Shown here piece after piece: positions 35,670 through 44,613 of a stretch of DNA of 64,000 bases (position 1 is the first letter of the stretch; every line of letters begins with the position of its first letter). Under the pieces are notes generated by a model, which ran no database searches, was not told where the DNA came from, and was given only the letters and a program-made list of their open reading frames with translations. Made by a program: the position numbers and the translations under genes. This DNA is from JBBDWK01 sp040902885 (GTDB lineage: Bacteria > Acidobacteriota > Terriglobia > Bryobacterales > Bryobacteraceae): NCBI GenBank assembly GCA_040902885.1, contig JBBDWK010000073.1, positions 34,750 to 98,749 of the forward strand, read 5' to 3'.

Positions 35670-36851
35670 AGCCTGGGAGATCGCCCGGACCAGGCCGGCG
35701 CCGAACTCCATGCGGTCCTGAACCGTCGGGCCGCGCGACAGCTTGGGGTGAACGTCAACCATCTGCTCCATCAGGAAAGCGGGAATCTTCCGGTCGTGAA
35801 ACAGGCCCTGGTTTACGGTCATGCGGCCCTTCATGCCGGGCGTGGTGCTCACCGGAGCGTCGCGCGGCCCCTTGGGAGAATGAAACGCCGTCGAATCCAC
35901 GAGAAGCCGCCAGAACCGCTCCCCTAACTGGCGCACCGCCGGACCGCCGCTCTCGAGCGGCCCCTGGATATAATCGACCGATTCCGTGTTGTGCAGCGTC
36001 AGGAACAGGTCCATGCGCTTTCCGGAATCGACCCAGTCGAGCATCGCCTTCCGCTGCGCGTGAATCTCCGGCATGAGACGCGCATCCACCGTGTCCCAGT
36101 TGCGGTTCAGGTCATACCCGTGTTCGTTGAACCGCACGCCTCCGCGGGCAACGCCGTCGGGGTCTGCCATGGGAAATATTTTGAACACGCACGCATCGCG
36201 AATCCGTCCCGCGCCGGAATCGTTCGATAGGAGAAACCGCAGCGCGCCCTCGGCCACCCACGACGTGCCGGATTCCCAGGAGTGTTGGCGGGCCATCAGC
36301 CAGACCACCTGCTTGTCCGAATCGCGGATACCGGGATTGGTCACGGTCAGAAGACGCATCGGCCGGCCTTCCGGCGTCTTACCGGCGATCTCTTCTTTCA
36401 AGTGCGGATGGCCTCGAATCGCGTTCAGGAGTTTGTCCAGATGTTCCGTGGTGTACGGCGCGAGGCGCGCCAGCCAGACGCGGTTCTCCTTCGGGGAAAA
36501 ACGAATCCGGAGCGTGCTCTCGCCTCCCAGCCACTGAACGTCCTCGAAGTGCGTCCAGTTCCGGTTGTCGTAGCTGAAAACCGGATGCATGCTTCGCAGG
36601 CCCGAGCCGTCGTGCTTCCGGAAGTTGTACTCACCCGCCAGATCGCTCAGATCGACGGTCAAATCGCGTCCCGCCGCCCCGTCGATGCGGAAGTAGAACC
36701 AGCTCGGCTGCCGGTTGCGTTTGTTCTGGTCCGATTCGCCGACTACGGCGGCGCGCAGGTGCGATTCGGAGAGCCACTCGGTCTTGCCGATGCTGCCTGC
36801 CTCGAAATTTGTGTGAATGCCGGCCGCCAGCGCCAGCAAGCCAAAGATCAT
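35655..36851 (-). CDS. M14 family zinc carboxypeptidase, exported
   Basis: 398 residues. A short signal peptide (MIFGLLALAAG) leads to an N-terminal beta-sandwich like that of cytosolic carboxypeptidase-type M14 enzymes (about 15-140), then the peptidase fold. Zinc ligands appear as RQHSWESG (H-x-x-E type) and the later His in LTLHNTES; the substrate Arg/Asn region is HGYDLNRNWDTVD and the catalytic Glu lies in FLMEQMVDVH. The ATG at 36851 has GGAGAGAGT just upstream, preferred over 36923. Convergent with the lyase-like gene and divergent from the DUF1549 gene. Confidence 0.88.
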   Translation of the reverse strand: MIFGLLALAAGIHTNFEAGSIGKTEWLSESHLRAAVVGESDQNKRNRQPSWFYFRIDGAAGRDLTVDLSDLAGEYNFRKHDGSGLRSMHPVFSYDNRNWTHFEDVQWLGGESTLRIRFSPKENRVWLARLAPYTTEHLDKLLNAIRGHPHLKEEIAGKTPEGRPMRLLTVTNPGIRDSDKQVVWLMARQHSWESGTSWVAEGALRFLLSNDSGAGRIRDACVFKIFPMADPDGVARGGVRFNEHGYDLNRNWDTVDARLMPEIHAQRKAMLDWVDSGKRMDLFLTLHNTESVDYIQGPLESGGPAVRQLGERFWRLLVDSTAFHSPKGPRDAPVSTTPGMKGRMTVNQGLFHDRKIPAFLMEQMVDVHPKLSRGPTVQDRMEFGAGLVRAISQALGVR

Positions 36852-36925
36852 GACTCTCTCCGGGACGCCTCCCAGTGTATGATACGGGAAGCCGGATGTT
36901 CGCGGTGCAAGGGAAAGACCCAACC

Positions 36926-38932
36926 ATGCGAGTACGAGCCACTGCTCTGGTGATCGCGGCCGTTACCATGTCGGCAGCGAACGAGTTGACCGCCCCTCTT
37001 GAAACATACAAGGCGGCGGAGCGCCGGCATTGGGCATTTCAGCCGGTGAAGGACGCGGCCCCTCCGGTCTTCACGGCCCCGGCCGAGAAGACTTGGGTAA
37101 AGACGCCAGTGGATGCCTTCATCCTCGGCAAGCTCAAGCAGGAAAAACTGAAGCCGGCGCCCGCTGCCGGCAGGGCCACGCTGATTCGCCGCGCCACTTT
37201 CGACATGCACGGCCTGCCTCCGTCTCCGGAAGAGATCGACGCCTTTGTGCGCGACAAGTCGCCGAACGCCTGGGAGAAAGTTGTCGGCCGGCTTCTCGAT
37301 TCGCCCGCCTATGGAGAGCAGTGGGGCCGTCACTGGCTCGATGTAGTGCGCTTCGCCGAGTCCGACGGCTACGAGTACGATCTGCACCGCCCGGACGCGT
37401 GGCGCTATCGGGACTACGTGATTCACAGTCTCAATAGCGACAGGCCGTACAACCAGTTCCTCACCGAACAGCTCGCCGGCGATGAAATCGACCCCGACAA
37501 TGAAATCCACCAGGTGGCGAGCGGCTTCAACCGGCTCGGAGCGCTCCGGAAGAACGCAGGCAACCAGGAAGTGGCGAGCTCCCGGAACGAAGTGCTCACC
37601 GAGATGACGAATATAGTCGGCGCGTCCCTGCTCGGCGTGACGCTCGGCTGTGCCCGCTGCCACGACCACAAGTTCGATCCCATCCGCCACACCGATTACT
37701 ACCGCATGCAGGGCTACTTCGCTCAGGCCCAGCCCCACGAGATCATGCTGGCGGACGAGGAGGAGCAAAAAGAGTGGAAGAGCAAGGTGGACCCGCTGCG
37801 GCGCGAGATGCGGCTGGTTCAGTCCCAGATGAGGAAGGCGGAGGGCGACGACAAAACCCGGCTGGAGCAGAAACTCGAGGAGATCGAAGAGCAGATGCCT
37901 CCGCCGTTGACGGCTCTTTACTCGATAAAAAACGATCCCGAAAAGGCCGCGCCGATTCACGTCCTGGCCCGCGGCGAATATCTGAATAAGGGCGCCAAGG
38001 TGGGGATGCGTCCGCTTGGCATTCTGCTGACGGACGAAATACCCGAGTTGCCGGTCGCGACCGAAAAGCCGCGCACCCGGCTCGCCGCGTGGATTACCGA
38101 TCCCGCCAATCCGCTGACGGCCCGCGTGATGGTGAACCGGATCTGGCACTATCACTTCGGGCGTGGCATCGTCTCGACGCCGAACGATTTCGGCCGCATG
38201 GGAGGCCGCCCGTCGCACCCGGAACTGCTCGACTGGCTGGCCACCCGTTTCGTGGAGGGCGGCTGGAAGATGAAGCCGATCCATCGGATGATTCTGTTGA
38301 GCAGCGTCTACCGGCAGAGCAGCCGCTCGCCCATGGAGAGCGCCGCGGCCGATCGGGACGCGGAGAACGCGCTGCTGTGGAAGTTCAACCGCCGCCGCCT
38401 CGCCGCCGAGGAGATCCGCGACTCCATGCTCTTCGCATCCGGGCGGCTGAACACAAAAGTGGGCGGCCCCAGCGTTCTCCTGCCGATCGATCCGGAGCTG
38501 GTTCTCCTCTTAAAGAGGCCGAAGCTCTGGGTGAAGACGAAGGACGAGAGCGAATACGATCGCCGAAGCATCTACCTGATCCATAAGCGGAATTTGCGCC
38601 TGCCGTTCATGGAAGTATTCGACATGCCGGACATGATGTTTTCGTGCGCGCGCCGCGAGCAATCGACGCACGCGCCGCAGGCTCTCGAGCTGCTGAACGG
38701 CAAGGTGTCGAACGATCTGGCCGGGGCGCTGGCGGAGCGTCTTCTCAAGGAGCATAAGACGGCGGAAGCGAGGGTCCACCATGCCTTCCGTCTGATAGCG
38801 GGCCGGTTGCCGAATGCCAAAGAAAAGGCGCGTGCGCTGAAGTATCTGGCGGAGGGGCCGGCCGATCCCGAGGTGTGGAAGGAGTTCGCGCTTGGAGTGA
38901 TGAACCTGAACGCGTTCCTGTACGTGAACTAG
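36926..38932 (+). CDS. DUF1549/DUF1553 protein with CxxCH motif
   Basis: 668 residues with an N-terminal signal sequence. DUF1549 (about 60-270) shows IRRATFDMHGLPPSPEEIDAF, YGEQWGRHWLDVVRFAESDG and the haem-like motif CARCHDHKFDP. DUF1553 (about 360-640) shows NPLTARVMVNRIWHYHFGRG and GGRPSHPELLDWLA. A coiled-coil insert lies near 290-340. Unlike many homologues it lacks the separate N-terminal cytochrome c (PSCyt1) domain. Such proteins are abundant in Planctomycetes, Verrucomicrobia and Solibacteres and may handle sulfated or complex polysaccharides; the activity is unproven. It is followed at 14 bp by its usual partner DUF1501. Confidence 0.92.
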   Translation: MRVRATALVIAAVTMSAANELTAPLETYKAAERRHWAFQPVKDAAPPVFTAPAEKTWVKTPVDAFILGKLKQEKLKPAPAAGRATLIRRATFDMHGLPPSPEEIDAFVRDKSPNAWEKVVGRLLDSPAYGEQWGRHWLDVVRFAESDGYEYDLHRPDAWRYRDYVIHSLNSDRPYNQFLTEQLAGDEIDPDNEIHQVASGFNRLGALRKNAGNQEVASSRNEVLTEMTNIVGASLLGVTLGCARCHDHKFDPIRHTDYYRMQGYFAQAQPHEIMLADEEEQKEWKSKVDPLRREMRLVQSQMRKAEGDDKTRLEQKLEEIEEQMPPPLTALYSIKNDPEKAAPIHVLARGEYLNKGAKVGMRPLGILLTDEIPELPVATEKPRTRLAAWITDPANPLTARVMVNRIWHYHFGRGIVSTPNDFGRMGGRPSHPELLDWLATRFVEGGWKMKPIHRMILLSSVYRQSSRSPMESAAADRDAENALLWKFNRRRLAAEEIRDSMLFASGRLNTKVGGPSVLLPIDPELVLLLKRPKLWVKTKDESEYDRRSIYLIHKRNLRLPFMEVFDMPDMMFSCARREQSTHAPQALELLNGKVSNDLAGALAERLLKEHKTAEARVHHAFRLIAGRLPNAKEKARALKYLAEGPADPEVWKEFALGVMNLNAFLYVN

Positions 38933-38945
38933 GAGACCGGAGAAA

Positions 38946-40367
38946 ATGCCTGAGCATGTTCGCTTCAATCGTAACCGGCGCGAGTTCCTGACCGACTGCT
39001 TCTGCGGGGTCGGCTCCCTCGCGTTCGCCTCCATGATGGTTCGGGAACAGGCGCTCGCCGCGCGTTACAACCCTCTCGCCCCAAAGCCGCCCCACATGCC
39101 GGCCAAGGCCAAGGCCGTAATCTTCGTATATATGGCGGGAGGCCCGTCTCACCTGGAAACTTTCGATCCGAAGCCGCTGCTCAACGAGCTTCACGGGCAG
39201 AAGCGGCCCGCCGAGTTTGGCGAAGCGAAATACCAGTTTGTCGACGACAAGTCGAGGCTCCTGGGCACGAAGCGCACGTTCAAGAAATACGGGAAATCGG
39301 GAATTGACGTCTCGGACCTGTTCCCGTATCAGTCGGAGATCGTGGACGACCTCTGCATCATCCGCTCGATGTACGGAGACATGGTCGTTCACTCCGCGGC
39401 GCAGTACCAAATGATGACGGGCCGCGTCATCCCGGGTTTTCCGGCCATGGGGAGTTGGGTGTTGTATGGACTCGGCGCGGAGACCGAGTCGCTGCCGGCT
39501 TATGTCGTGATGCCCGATGCCAGAGGCGCCCAGGAGGCGGGAGTGCCCATGTACACGCATGGATTTTTGCCCGCCGTGTATCAGCCCTCCATGTTCCGGC
39601 CCGGCAAAAAGCCGGTTCTCAATCTGGAAATGCCGCAGGGCGTTTCCCCGGAGCGGCGGCGCAAAACCATCGATTTGATTCGCGGGCTGAACGAAGACAA
39701 CCTGGTGGGCGAGGACCCCGAGTTCGCCGCTCGCATCTCCGCCTACGATACGGCGTTCAAGATGCAGACCGAAGCGCCGGAAATTTTCGATATTTCCGGA
39801 GAGCCGCAAGAGACGCTCGACATGTACGGCGTGGGCGACCCGAAGACCGACGACTACGGCCGCCGCTGCCTGCTGGCCCGCCGCATGGTGGAGAACGGCG
39901 TGCGCTTCGTTTGCGTGGTCTCCGGCGGCGGAAGCGGAAACCAGGAGTGGGACGCGCACAGCGACATCGAAGAGAACCATACCCGCATGGCGGGACAGAC
40001 CGATAAGCCCGTGGCCGCGCTGATTCGCGATCTGAAGCGCCGGGGGCTGCTCGATTCGACCATCGTGCTTTGGGGCGGTGAATTCGGGCGCTCGCCGGAG
40101 TCGCAGGGCTCGACGGGCCGCGACCATCACGCTCTTGGGTTCACAATGTACCTGGCGGGCGGCGGATTCAAGGGTGGCACGATTTACGGCGCCACCGACG
40201 CCATCGGTTTGAAGGCCGTGGAGAATCCCGTCCATTTCCGGGATCTGCACGCCACCATGCTGCATCAGCTCGGCCTCAATCAGGATCAGCTCAGCTACAT
40301 GCATCAAGGGCGCAAAGAGCGGCTGACTGAAGTCCACGGCCGCATTATTCAAGACATTATCGGCTAG
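38946..40367 (+). CDS. DUF1501 protein (Tat-exported sulfatase-like fold)
   Basis: 473 residues with a twin-arginine-like start (RNRREFLTDCF). DUF1501 blocks are present: VIFVYMAGGPSHLETFDPKP, RSMYGDMVVHSAAQYQMMTG, FPAMGSWVLYGLG, VVSGGGSGNQEWDAH and STIVLWGGEFGRSPESQ. The metal-binding architecture resembles the alkaline phosphatase/sulfatase superfamily. Almost always co-encoded with DUF1549, as here, suggesting a two-component exported complex (inference). GGAGA lies upstream of the ATG. Confidence 0.93.
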   Translation: MPEHVRFNRNRREFLTDCFCGVGSLAFASMMVREQALAARYNPLAPKPPHMPAKAKAVIFVYMAGGPSHLETFDPKPLLNELHGQKRPAEFGEAKYQFVDDKSRLLGTKRTFKKYGKSGIDVSDLFPYQSEIVDDLCIIRSMYGDMVVHSAAQYQMMTGRVIPGFPAMGSWVLYGLGAETESLPAYVVMPDARGAQEAGVPMYTHGFLPAVYQPSMFRPGKKPVLNLEMPQGVSPERRRKTIDLIRGLNEDNLVGEDPEFAARISAYDTAFKMQTEAPEIFDISGEPQETLDMYGVGDPKTDDYGRRCLLARRMVENGVRFVCVVSGGGSGNQEWDAHSDIEENHTRMAGQTDKPVAALIRDLKRRGLLDSTIVLWGGEFGRSPESQGSTGRDHHALGFTMYLAGGGFKGGTIYGATDAIGLKAVENPVHFRDLHATMLHQLGLNQDQLSYMHQGRKERLTEVHGRIIQDIIG

Positions 40368-40417
40368 AGATTTGACATCGCGGTGTGCTGTATACTGCCA
40401 GCTACAAGGAGAGGCTT

Positions 40418-41302
40418 ATGATTCTGAGGCGAGTCGTCTTATGTGCAGCGGTTAGCGCGATGCTGTGCCTGACCACGGCGTGGGTTGCGCAAGCCCAGCA
40501 GGGATCGATGCGGATGTACAACACCGCGAAGCAAAAGTTGAAGGAGGGCAAGAAGATTGTCGGGGGCACCGTTTCCACGTCGGACCCGGACATCTACTGC
40601 GCCATGGCGAACGCGGGATTCGACTTCACCTGGATCGAGATGCAGCACAGCCCGCTGACGCACCACGAAGTGGCCAGAATGATCTGGGCCTGCAGGGGAG
40701 CTTCGGCGATTCCTTTTATCCGGGTGGCGGACGCGACGGAAGGCGAGATCCAGAAGGCGACCGATAACGGCGCTCTGGGCATCATCGTCCCCATGGTGGA
40801 TACGGTCGAGAAGGCGGAAGCGGCGGTCAAGTTTGCCAAGTATCCGCCGGTGGGACGCCGCAGCCAGGGCGGCGGCCAGTACCGTGCCTTGTGGGGCGCC
40901 GATTACCGCCAGACCTTCAACGACAATCTCATCGTGGTTGCCATGATTGAGAACCCGGCCGGGGTCGACATCGCGGATAAGATCGCCGCCGTTCCCGGAG
41001 TCGATGTGGTCTTTATCGCCAGCACGGACCTGGGCAGCTTTTCGGGGCTTCAACAGGGCAACCCGAAATACGAGGCGCTAGTTACGCGGGCCCGCGAAGC
41101 GATCCTCAAAGCCGGCAAAACGGTGGGTGGTCCCCACGCCTGGAAGGACCGCGAGGGATACCACTTCTTTCAGGGCGCCGGCGAGACGAGCCTGATCCGG
41201 TCGGGAGCGCAGGCGGCACTGGGCGCCGCGCCCGCTCCAAGTGGACGGCGAAGCGGCGCTCGTCCGGGCGTCGCCCCCACAGAAGGGGAAGAGCCTAAGT
41301 AG
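40418..41302 (+). CDS. Exported HpcH/HpaI-type aldolase
   Basis: 294 residues with a clear N-terminal signal peptide (LCLTTAWVAQAQ), then the HpcH/HpaI TIM-barrel. FDFTWIEMQHSPLTHHEVARM, PFIRVADATEGEIQKATDNGALGIIVPMVDT, the metal-binding Glu in VAMIENPAGV and Asp in STDLGSFSG are visible. The family cleaves 2-keto-3-deoxy diacids to pyruvate and an aldehyde in the cytoplasm, so an exported member is unusual. The C-terminus carries a short Pro/Arg/Gly-rich tail. AAGGAG lies 6 nt before the ATG. It is followed at 17 bp by an exported aldose epimerase, perhaps a related sugar-processing pair. Confidence 0.88.
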   Translation: MILRRVVLCAAVSAMLCLTTAWVAQAQQGSMRMYNTAKQKLKEGKKIVGGTVSTSDPDIYCAMANAGFDFTWIEMQHSPLTHHEVARMIWACRGASAIPFIRVADATEGEIQKATDNGALGIIVPMVDTVEKAEAAVKFAKYPPVGRRSQGGGQYRALWGADYRQTFNDNLIVVAMIENPAGVDIADKIAAVPGVDVVFIASTDLGSFSGLQQGNPKYEALVTRAREAILKAGKTVGGPHAWKDREGYHFFQGAGETSLIRSGAQAALGAAPAPSGRRSGARPGVAPTEGEEPK

Positions 41303-41319
41303 CTGAGTACGCATCGGCC

Positions 41320-42462
41320 ATGCCGCCCGAGAAGGCTCTTGTAATTGCATCGCTCGTGTTGGTTTTCGGGTCTTGCACGGGCGCCCGGGAGGCGGGACTG
41401 ACAGGGCAGCCGAAGGCTCGGCCATTCGGCCAAACCGCAAACGGCGTTCCCGTGGAAGTCTACACCCTCCGCAACGCACACCGGGTGGAGGCCGAAATCT
41501 CCACCTTGGGGGCCACCCTGGTGTCGCTTAAGGTTCCCGACCGCAACGGAAAGCTGGACGACGTCGTCCTGGGATTCGACACGGTGGACGGATACGAGAA
41601 GGGCCGTTACTTCGGCGCGATCGTCGGCCGCTACGGAAACCGCATCGCCAAGGGCCGGTTTTCGTTGAACGGGGTCGAATATACGCTGGCCCGGAACAAC
41701 GGAGAAAACCATCTGCATGGCGGAGTCAGAGGCTTCAGCGGCGTCGTTTGGGCGGCACGCGCCAAAGATGCCGGAAGTATCGAGTTGACTTACCTGAGTA
41801 AGGACGGCGAAGAGGGCTATCCCGGCAATCTCACCGCGAAAGTAACGTATACGTTAAACGATCTGAATGAGTTGAAAATCGATTACAGCGCGACTACCGA
41901 CAAAGACACCATCGTGAACCTTACCAACCACGCGTATTTCAACCTGGCAGGCCAGGGAGCGGGCGACGTCCTCGGGCATCGGGTGATGATCGCCGCCAGC
42001 CGGTTTACGCCCGTGGATGCGGGGCTGATTCCCACCGGCGAGCTGCGAAGCGTCACAGGCACGCCGTTCGACTTCCGGGAGCCGAAGACCATTGGGGAGC
42101 GGATCGGCGCAAAAGATCCCCAACTGGCGATTGGCAGGGGATACGATCACAACTACGTGCTGGATGCATCGAGCGGCAATCTGGAACGGGCCGCTAGGGT
42201 GGTGGAGCCGCAATCCGGGCGCGTGATGGAGGTCCTTACCGCCGAGCCGGGCATGCAGCTTTACACGGGCAACTATCTGGACGGCAGCCTCATAGGCAAG
42301 GGAGGAAAGCCCTATGGGAGCCGCTACGGGTTCTGTATGGAAACCCAGCATTTCCCGGATTCGCCCAACCGGCCGGAGTTTCCATCGGTGGTTTTGAAAC
42401 CGGGCGGCCGCTACGAGACGACGACCGTTTACCGGTTTTCCATCGAATCCGCGCCTCTTTGA
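41320..42462 (+). CDS. Aldose 1-epimerase (galactose mutarotase), lipoprotein
   Basis: 380 residues. A lipoprotein signal ends at VFGSC (Cys near residue 19). The mutarotase beta-supersandwich follows, with GRYGNRIAKGRFSLNG, the His pair regions NNGENHLHGG and NLTNHAYFNLAGQG, and the catalytic Glu near the C-terminus in GFCMETQHFPDSPN. Interconverts alpha and beta anomers of hexoses; localisation at a membrane facing the periplasm fits processing of imported sugars. Likely co-transcribed with the aldolase upstream. Confidence 0.92.
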   Translation: MPPEKALVIASLVLVFGSCTGAREAGLTGQPKARPFGQTANGVPVEVYTLRNAHRVEAEISTLGATLVSLKVPDRNGKLDDVVLGFDTVDGYEKGRYFGAIVGRYGNRIAKGRFSLNGVEYTLARNNGENHLHGGVRGFSGVVWAARAKDAGSIELTYLSKDGEEGYPGNLTAKVTYTLNDLNELKIDYSATTDKDTIVNLTNHAYFNLAGQGAGDVLGHRVMIAASRFTPVDAGLIPTGELRSVTGTPFDFREPKTIGERIGAKDPQLAIGRGYDHNYVLDASSGNLERAARVVEPQSGRVMEVLTAEPGMQLYTGNYLDGSLIGKGGKPYGSRYGFCMETQHFPDSPNRPEFPSVVLKPGGRYETTTVYRFSIESAPL

Positions 42463-42502
42463 GGGGGTGTAACATTCCGGAGCGCGTCGTCATCTTTGTT
42501 GC

Positions 42503-42874
42503 ATGAGAATTTCAGTGTTAGCAATTTCGCTTCTGGGCTTGGCCGCATTGGCGGTTCAGGCAGCGGACGTCACCGGCCAATGGACCGCCCAGGTCCCCGG
42601 TCGAGGCGGCCAGACTCAGGACTCCACATTCTCGTTCAAAGCGGCCGGCAGCCAACTGACCGGTTCAGTCACAACCCCGAGAGGGGAGAACCCGATTTCA
42701 GACGGAAAGATCGACGGCGATACGATTTCGTTCACCCAGACGCTCGAGTTTGGCGGAAACCAGGTCAAACTCCTGTACAAGGGAACGGTTTCGGGCAACG
42801 AGATCAAGTTCACCCGCGAGCGCGAAGGCGGGCAGCGCGTGCAGGAGTTTGTCGCCAAGAGAAAAGCTTCTTGA
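42503..42874 (+). CDS. Small secreted hypothetical protein
   Basis: 123 residues with signal peptide ending AVQAAD and a small beta-rich body (DVTGQWTAQVPGRGG, FSFKAAGSQLTGSV, ISDGKIDGDTISFTQTL, GNEIKFTRERE). I have seen similar short repeats of the TGxW...LTG...ISDG..DGD.I.F type in Acidobacteria, where they are annotated as hypothetical. Lipocalin-like fold is possible. Function unknown. Confidence 0.75.
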   Translation: MRISVLAISLLGLAALAVQAADVTGQWTAQVPGRGGQTQDSTFSFKAAGSQLTGSVTTPRGENPISDGKIDGDTISFTQTLEFGGNQVKLLYKGTVSGNEIKFTREREGGQRVQEFVAKRKAS

Positions 42875-42908
42875 GATTTCGGCCTTAGGGCTCGTTTCAC
42901 GCCCGCGG

Positions 42909-44258
42909 TCAGAGACCCTTCGGAACCAAATCGAACCGATCAATCGCTACGTTGGCGCTTTTCTGGCCTCGCGATTTGTCGAGATGAAAGACAACTTCGA
43001 TCTCATCGATGTGGCGGACCACGGGGTGCGTGGGCACGTCGAACTTGAGTATCGCTCGTGCCGGCGGAAGGACTGCCGTTCCGAGCGATTGAGCGGTCTT
43101 CTCTTTTAGCGAAGAATCGATGAGAATCAACTCGACGGCAACCGTGTCGCGCTCCGTATCCCTGTTGCTCATTACAAGGTCGATCCGGCCGCAGCATTCA
43201 AGGTCCAACGGCGTCGCCAGTTTCTGGCGGGCCATCATCACTAGCTGCGTTCGCGGGTCCACTGTTGAGAACGTGTAAACCAGAGGGCTCTCGCGTTTCA
43301 GCAGTGAGTCCTTCGGAGGAGCTCTCAGCGGCCGGTGGAAAAACCAATACTCGCCGGAAAACGGGATGCTCAGCGGAGTCTCGTTGGACAAGCCGGCTCG
43401 CCCCTTCCGGGCCGACGGCAGTTGCGGCGCGAGCAGGACGCCGGGTTTTAACGGGGGCAGAAGAATGGCGCCGGAAATCAGGTTGTCGGCTTCCGCCGTG
43501 CCTTCCGCGAGCGGCAGGTTGCCGGACCCGAAGCCGGCCCTAGCACTGCCGAGAATCATGCCGAACGTTGTCAATGCGATGGCCAGCAGAGCATTCGCAG
43601 CGAGTCCGGCGTTCGAATGACCGCGTGTGGCGCTCCGCTGTCCGGGCGCGGCCGCTTTCCAGGTTATGGCGAACGAGCTCAATCCGGCGAGAAGGCCTGC
43701 CGAAAGGGCATCCCCGAGGAGTGCGGCCAGCGTTCCTGCCTGCAGGGCCGCGGCCACCCACACCTGTCCTATGCGAGTAGATGACGACACTTCCAAACTC
43801 AATGGGCACAGCAACATGTCCCGCGGAAGCTCTGGCTCAATGCCATCGGCATCGGTCTCGTTCAGCGTCGCCCGGAACCCGCGAAGCCACTTTGCCAGCG
43901 CCGCTGCGAAGACGCCCGCTGCCGCCGCCGCCCACATCGGACCCAAAACCGCAAAGGCAGCCGCTGGGGCGAACCAGGCGCTTGCGATAGCGAACCGGCG
44001 AACCGTCGGGCCGATCGAAACGCCTTCTCTGAATTGAAAACCGGAGAACGCCGCCCACCCGGCGGCAGCGGTCACTACGATCTGGACTCCAACATAGGTT
44101 ACAGCCCGAATCCCCGCGTGAGCCGTTGACAGATCCCGAGGCGCAAAGGCCGGAAGCGTCAGCGCTACCGCAAATGCCGCAAGCAGACAGGAGAGAACAG
44201 GAAGCCATCCCGCCAGAAGGGGAGCTTCGGTATCGGCCAGTTGTCGAAACGGGATCAC
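42909..44258 (-). CDS. Membrane protein of unknown function
   Basis: 449 residues from GTG 44258, the start that gives VIPFRQLADTEAPLL before the first helix. A tail reading upstream would cross the divergent antitoxin promoter. About eight hydrophobic segments fill the first 260 residues (for example LPVLSCLLAAFAVALTLPAF and AAFAVLGPMWAAAAAGVFAA). The soluble C-terminal part (about 285-449) has beta segments such as SGEYWFFHRPLRAPP and AVELILIDSSLKEK. No family recognised. Confidence 0.65.
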   Translation of the reverse strand: MIPFRQLADTEAPLLAGWLPVLSCLLAAFAVALTLPAFAPRDLSTAHAGIRAVTYVGVQIVVTAAAGWAAFSGFQFREGVSIGPTVRRFAIASAWFAPAAAFAVLGPMWAAAAAGVFAAALAKWLRGFRATLNETDADGIEPELPRDMLLCPLSLEVSSSTRIGQVWVAAALQAGTLAALLGDALSAGLLAGLSSFAITWKAAAPGQRSATRGHSNAGLAANALLAIALTTFGMILGSARAGFGSGNLPLAEGTAEADNLISGAILLPPLKPGVLLAPQLPSARKGRAGLSNETPLSIPFSGEYWFFHRPLRAPPKDSLLKRESPLVYTFSTVDPRTQLVMMARQKLATPLDLECCGRIDLVMSNRDTERDTVAVELILIDSSLKEKTAQSLGTAVLPPARAILKFDVPTHPVVRHIDEIEVVFHLDKSRGQKSANVAIDRFDLVPKGL

Positions 44259-44310
44259 GGGAAATTGGACACCGGGATGGACAATTGTGTTCCGTATCTT
44301 CCGTCCGTGT

Positions 44311-44328
44311 GTTATATTGAAATATAAC
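44311..44328. promoter_or_regulatory. Palindromic operator / -10 region of the toxin-antitoxin operon
   Basis: GTTATATTGAAATATAAC has 8-bp perfect arms around GA, 27 bp before the antitoxin ATG. It overlaps a TATATT -10-like hexamer. MazE/AbrB-type antitoxins typically bind such palindromes to repress their own operon. Confidence 0.7.
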
Positions 44329-44355
44329 TGCAGCCAGGAGCACCTGGAGGCTTTC

Positions 44356-44613
44356 ATGCATACAACCAACCTGCGAAAGGTCGGCGGCTCGGTAATGCTG
44401 GCCGTACCGCCCGCGCTTCTCGATATCTTGCAACTGCGGCCGGGAGCAAAGGTGGATGTCGCCGTCGAGAATGGGCGTCTAATTGTTGAACCCCAGAAGC
44501 GGCCACGATATACCTTGGACGAGTTGCTGGCCCAGTGCGACCCCAAAGCCACGCTGACCGCTGAAGAGCGCGAATGGCTCGATGCCAAGCCGGTTGGTGG
44601 CGAGCTGTTCTAA
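44356..44613 (+). CDS. AbrB/MazE-family antitoxin (ChpB type)
   Basis: 85 residues. An N-terminal swapped-hairpin AbrB domain (TTNLRKVGGSVMLAVPPALLDILQLRPGAKVDV) precedes a flexible acidic tail that would wrap the toxin (LLAQCDPKATLTAEEREWLD). GGAGG lies close to the ATG at 44356. It neutralises the following MazF-like RNase and represses transcription at the palindrome at 44311. Stop and toxin start overlap (TAATG). Confidence 0.92.
   Translation: MHTTNLRKVGGSVMLAVPPALLDILQLRPGAKVDVAVENGRLIVEPQKRPRYTLDELLAQCDPKATLTAEEREWLDAKPVGGELF

Noticed and set aside
40372..40396. TTGACA and TATACT hexamers before the exported aldolase gene
   Set aside because: The spacer is only 13 bp, too short for a sigma-70 promoter; kept only as a weak hint.
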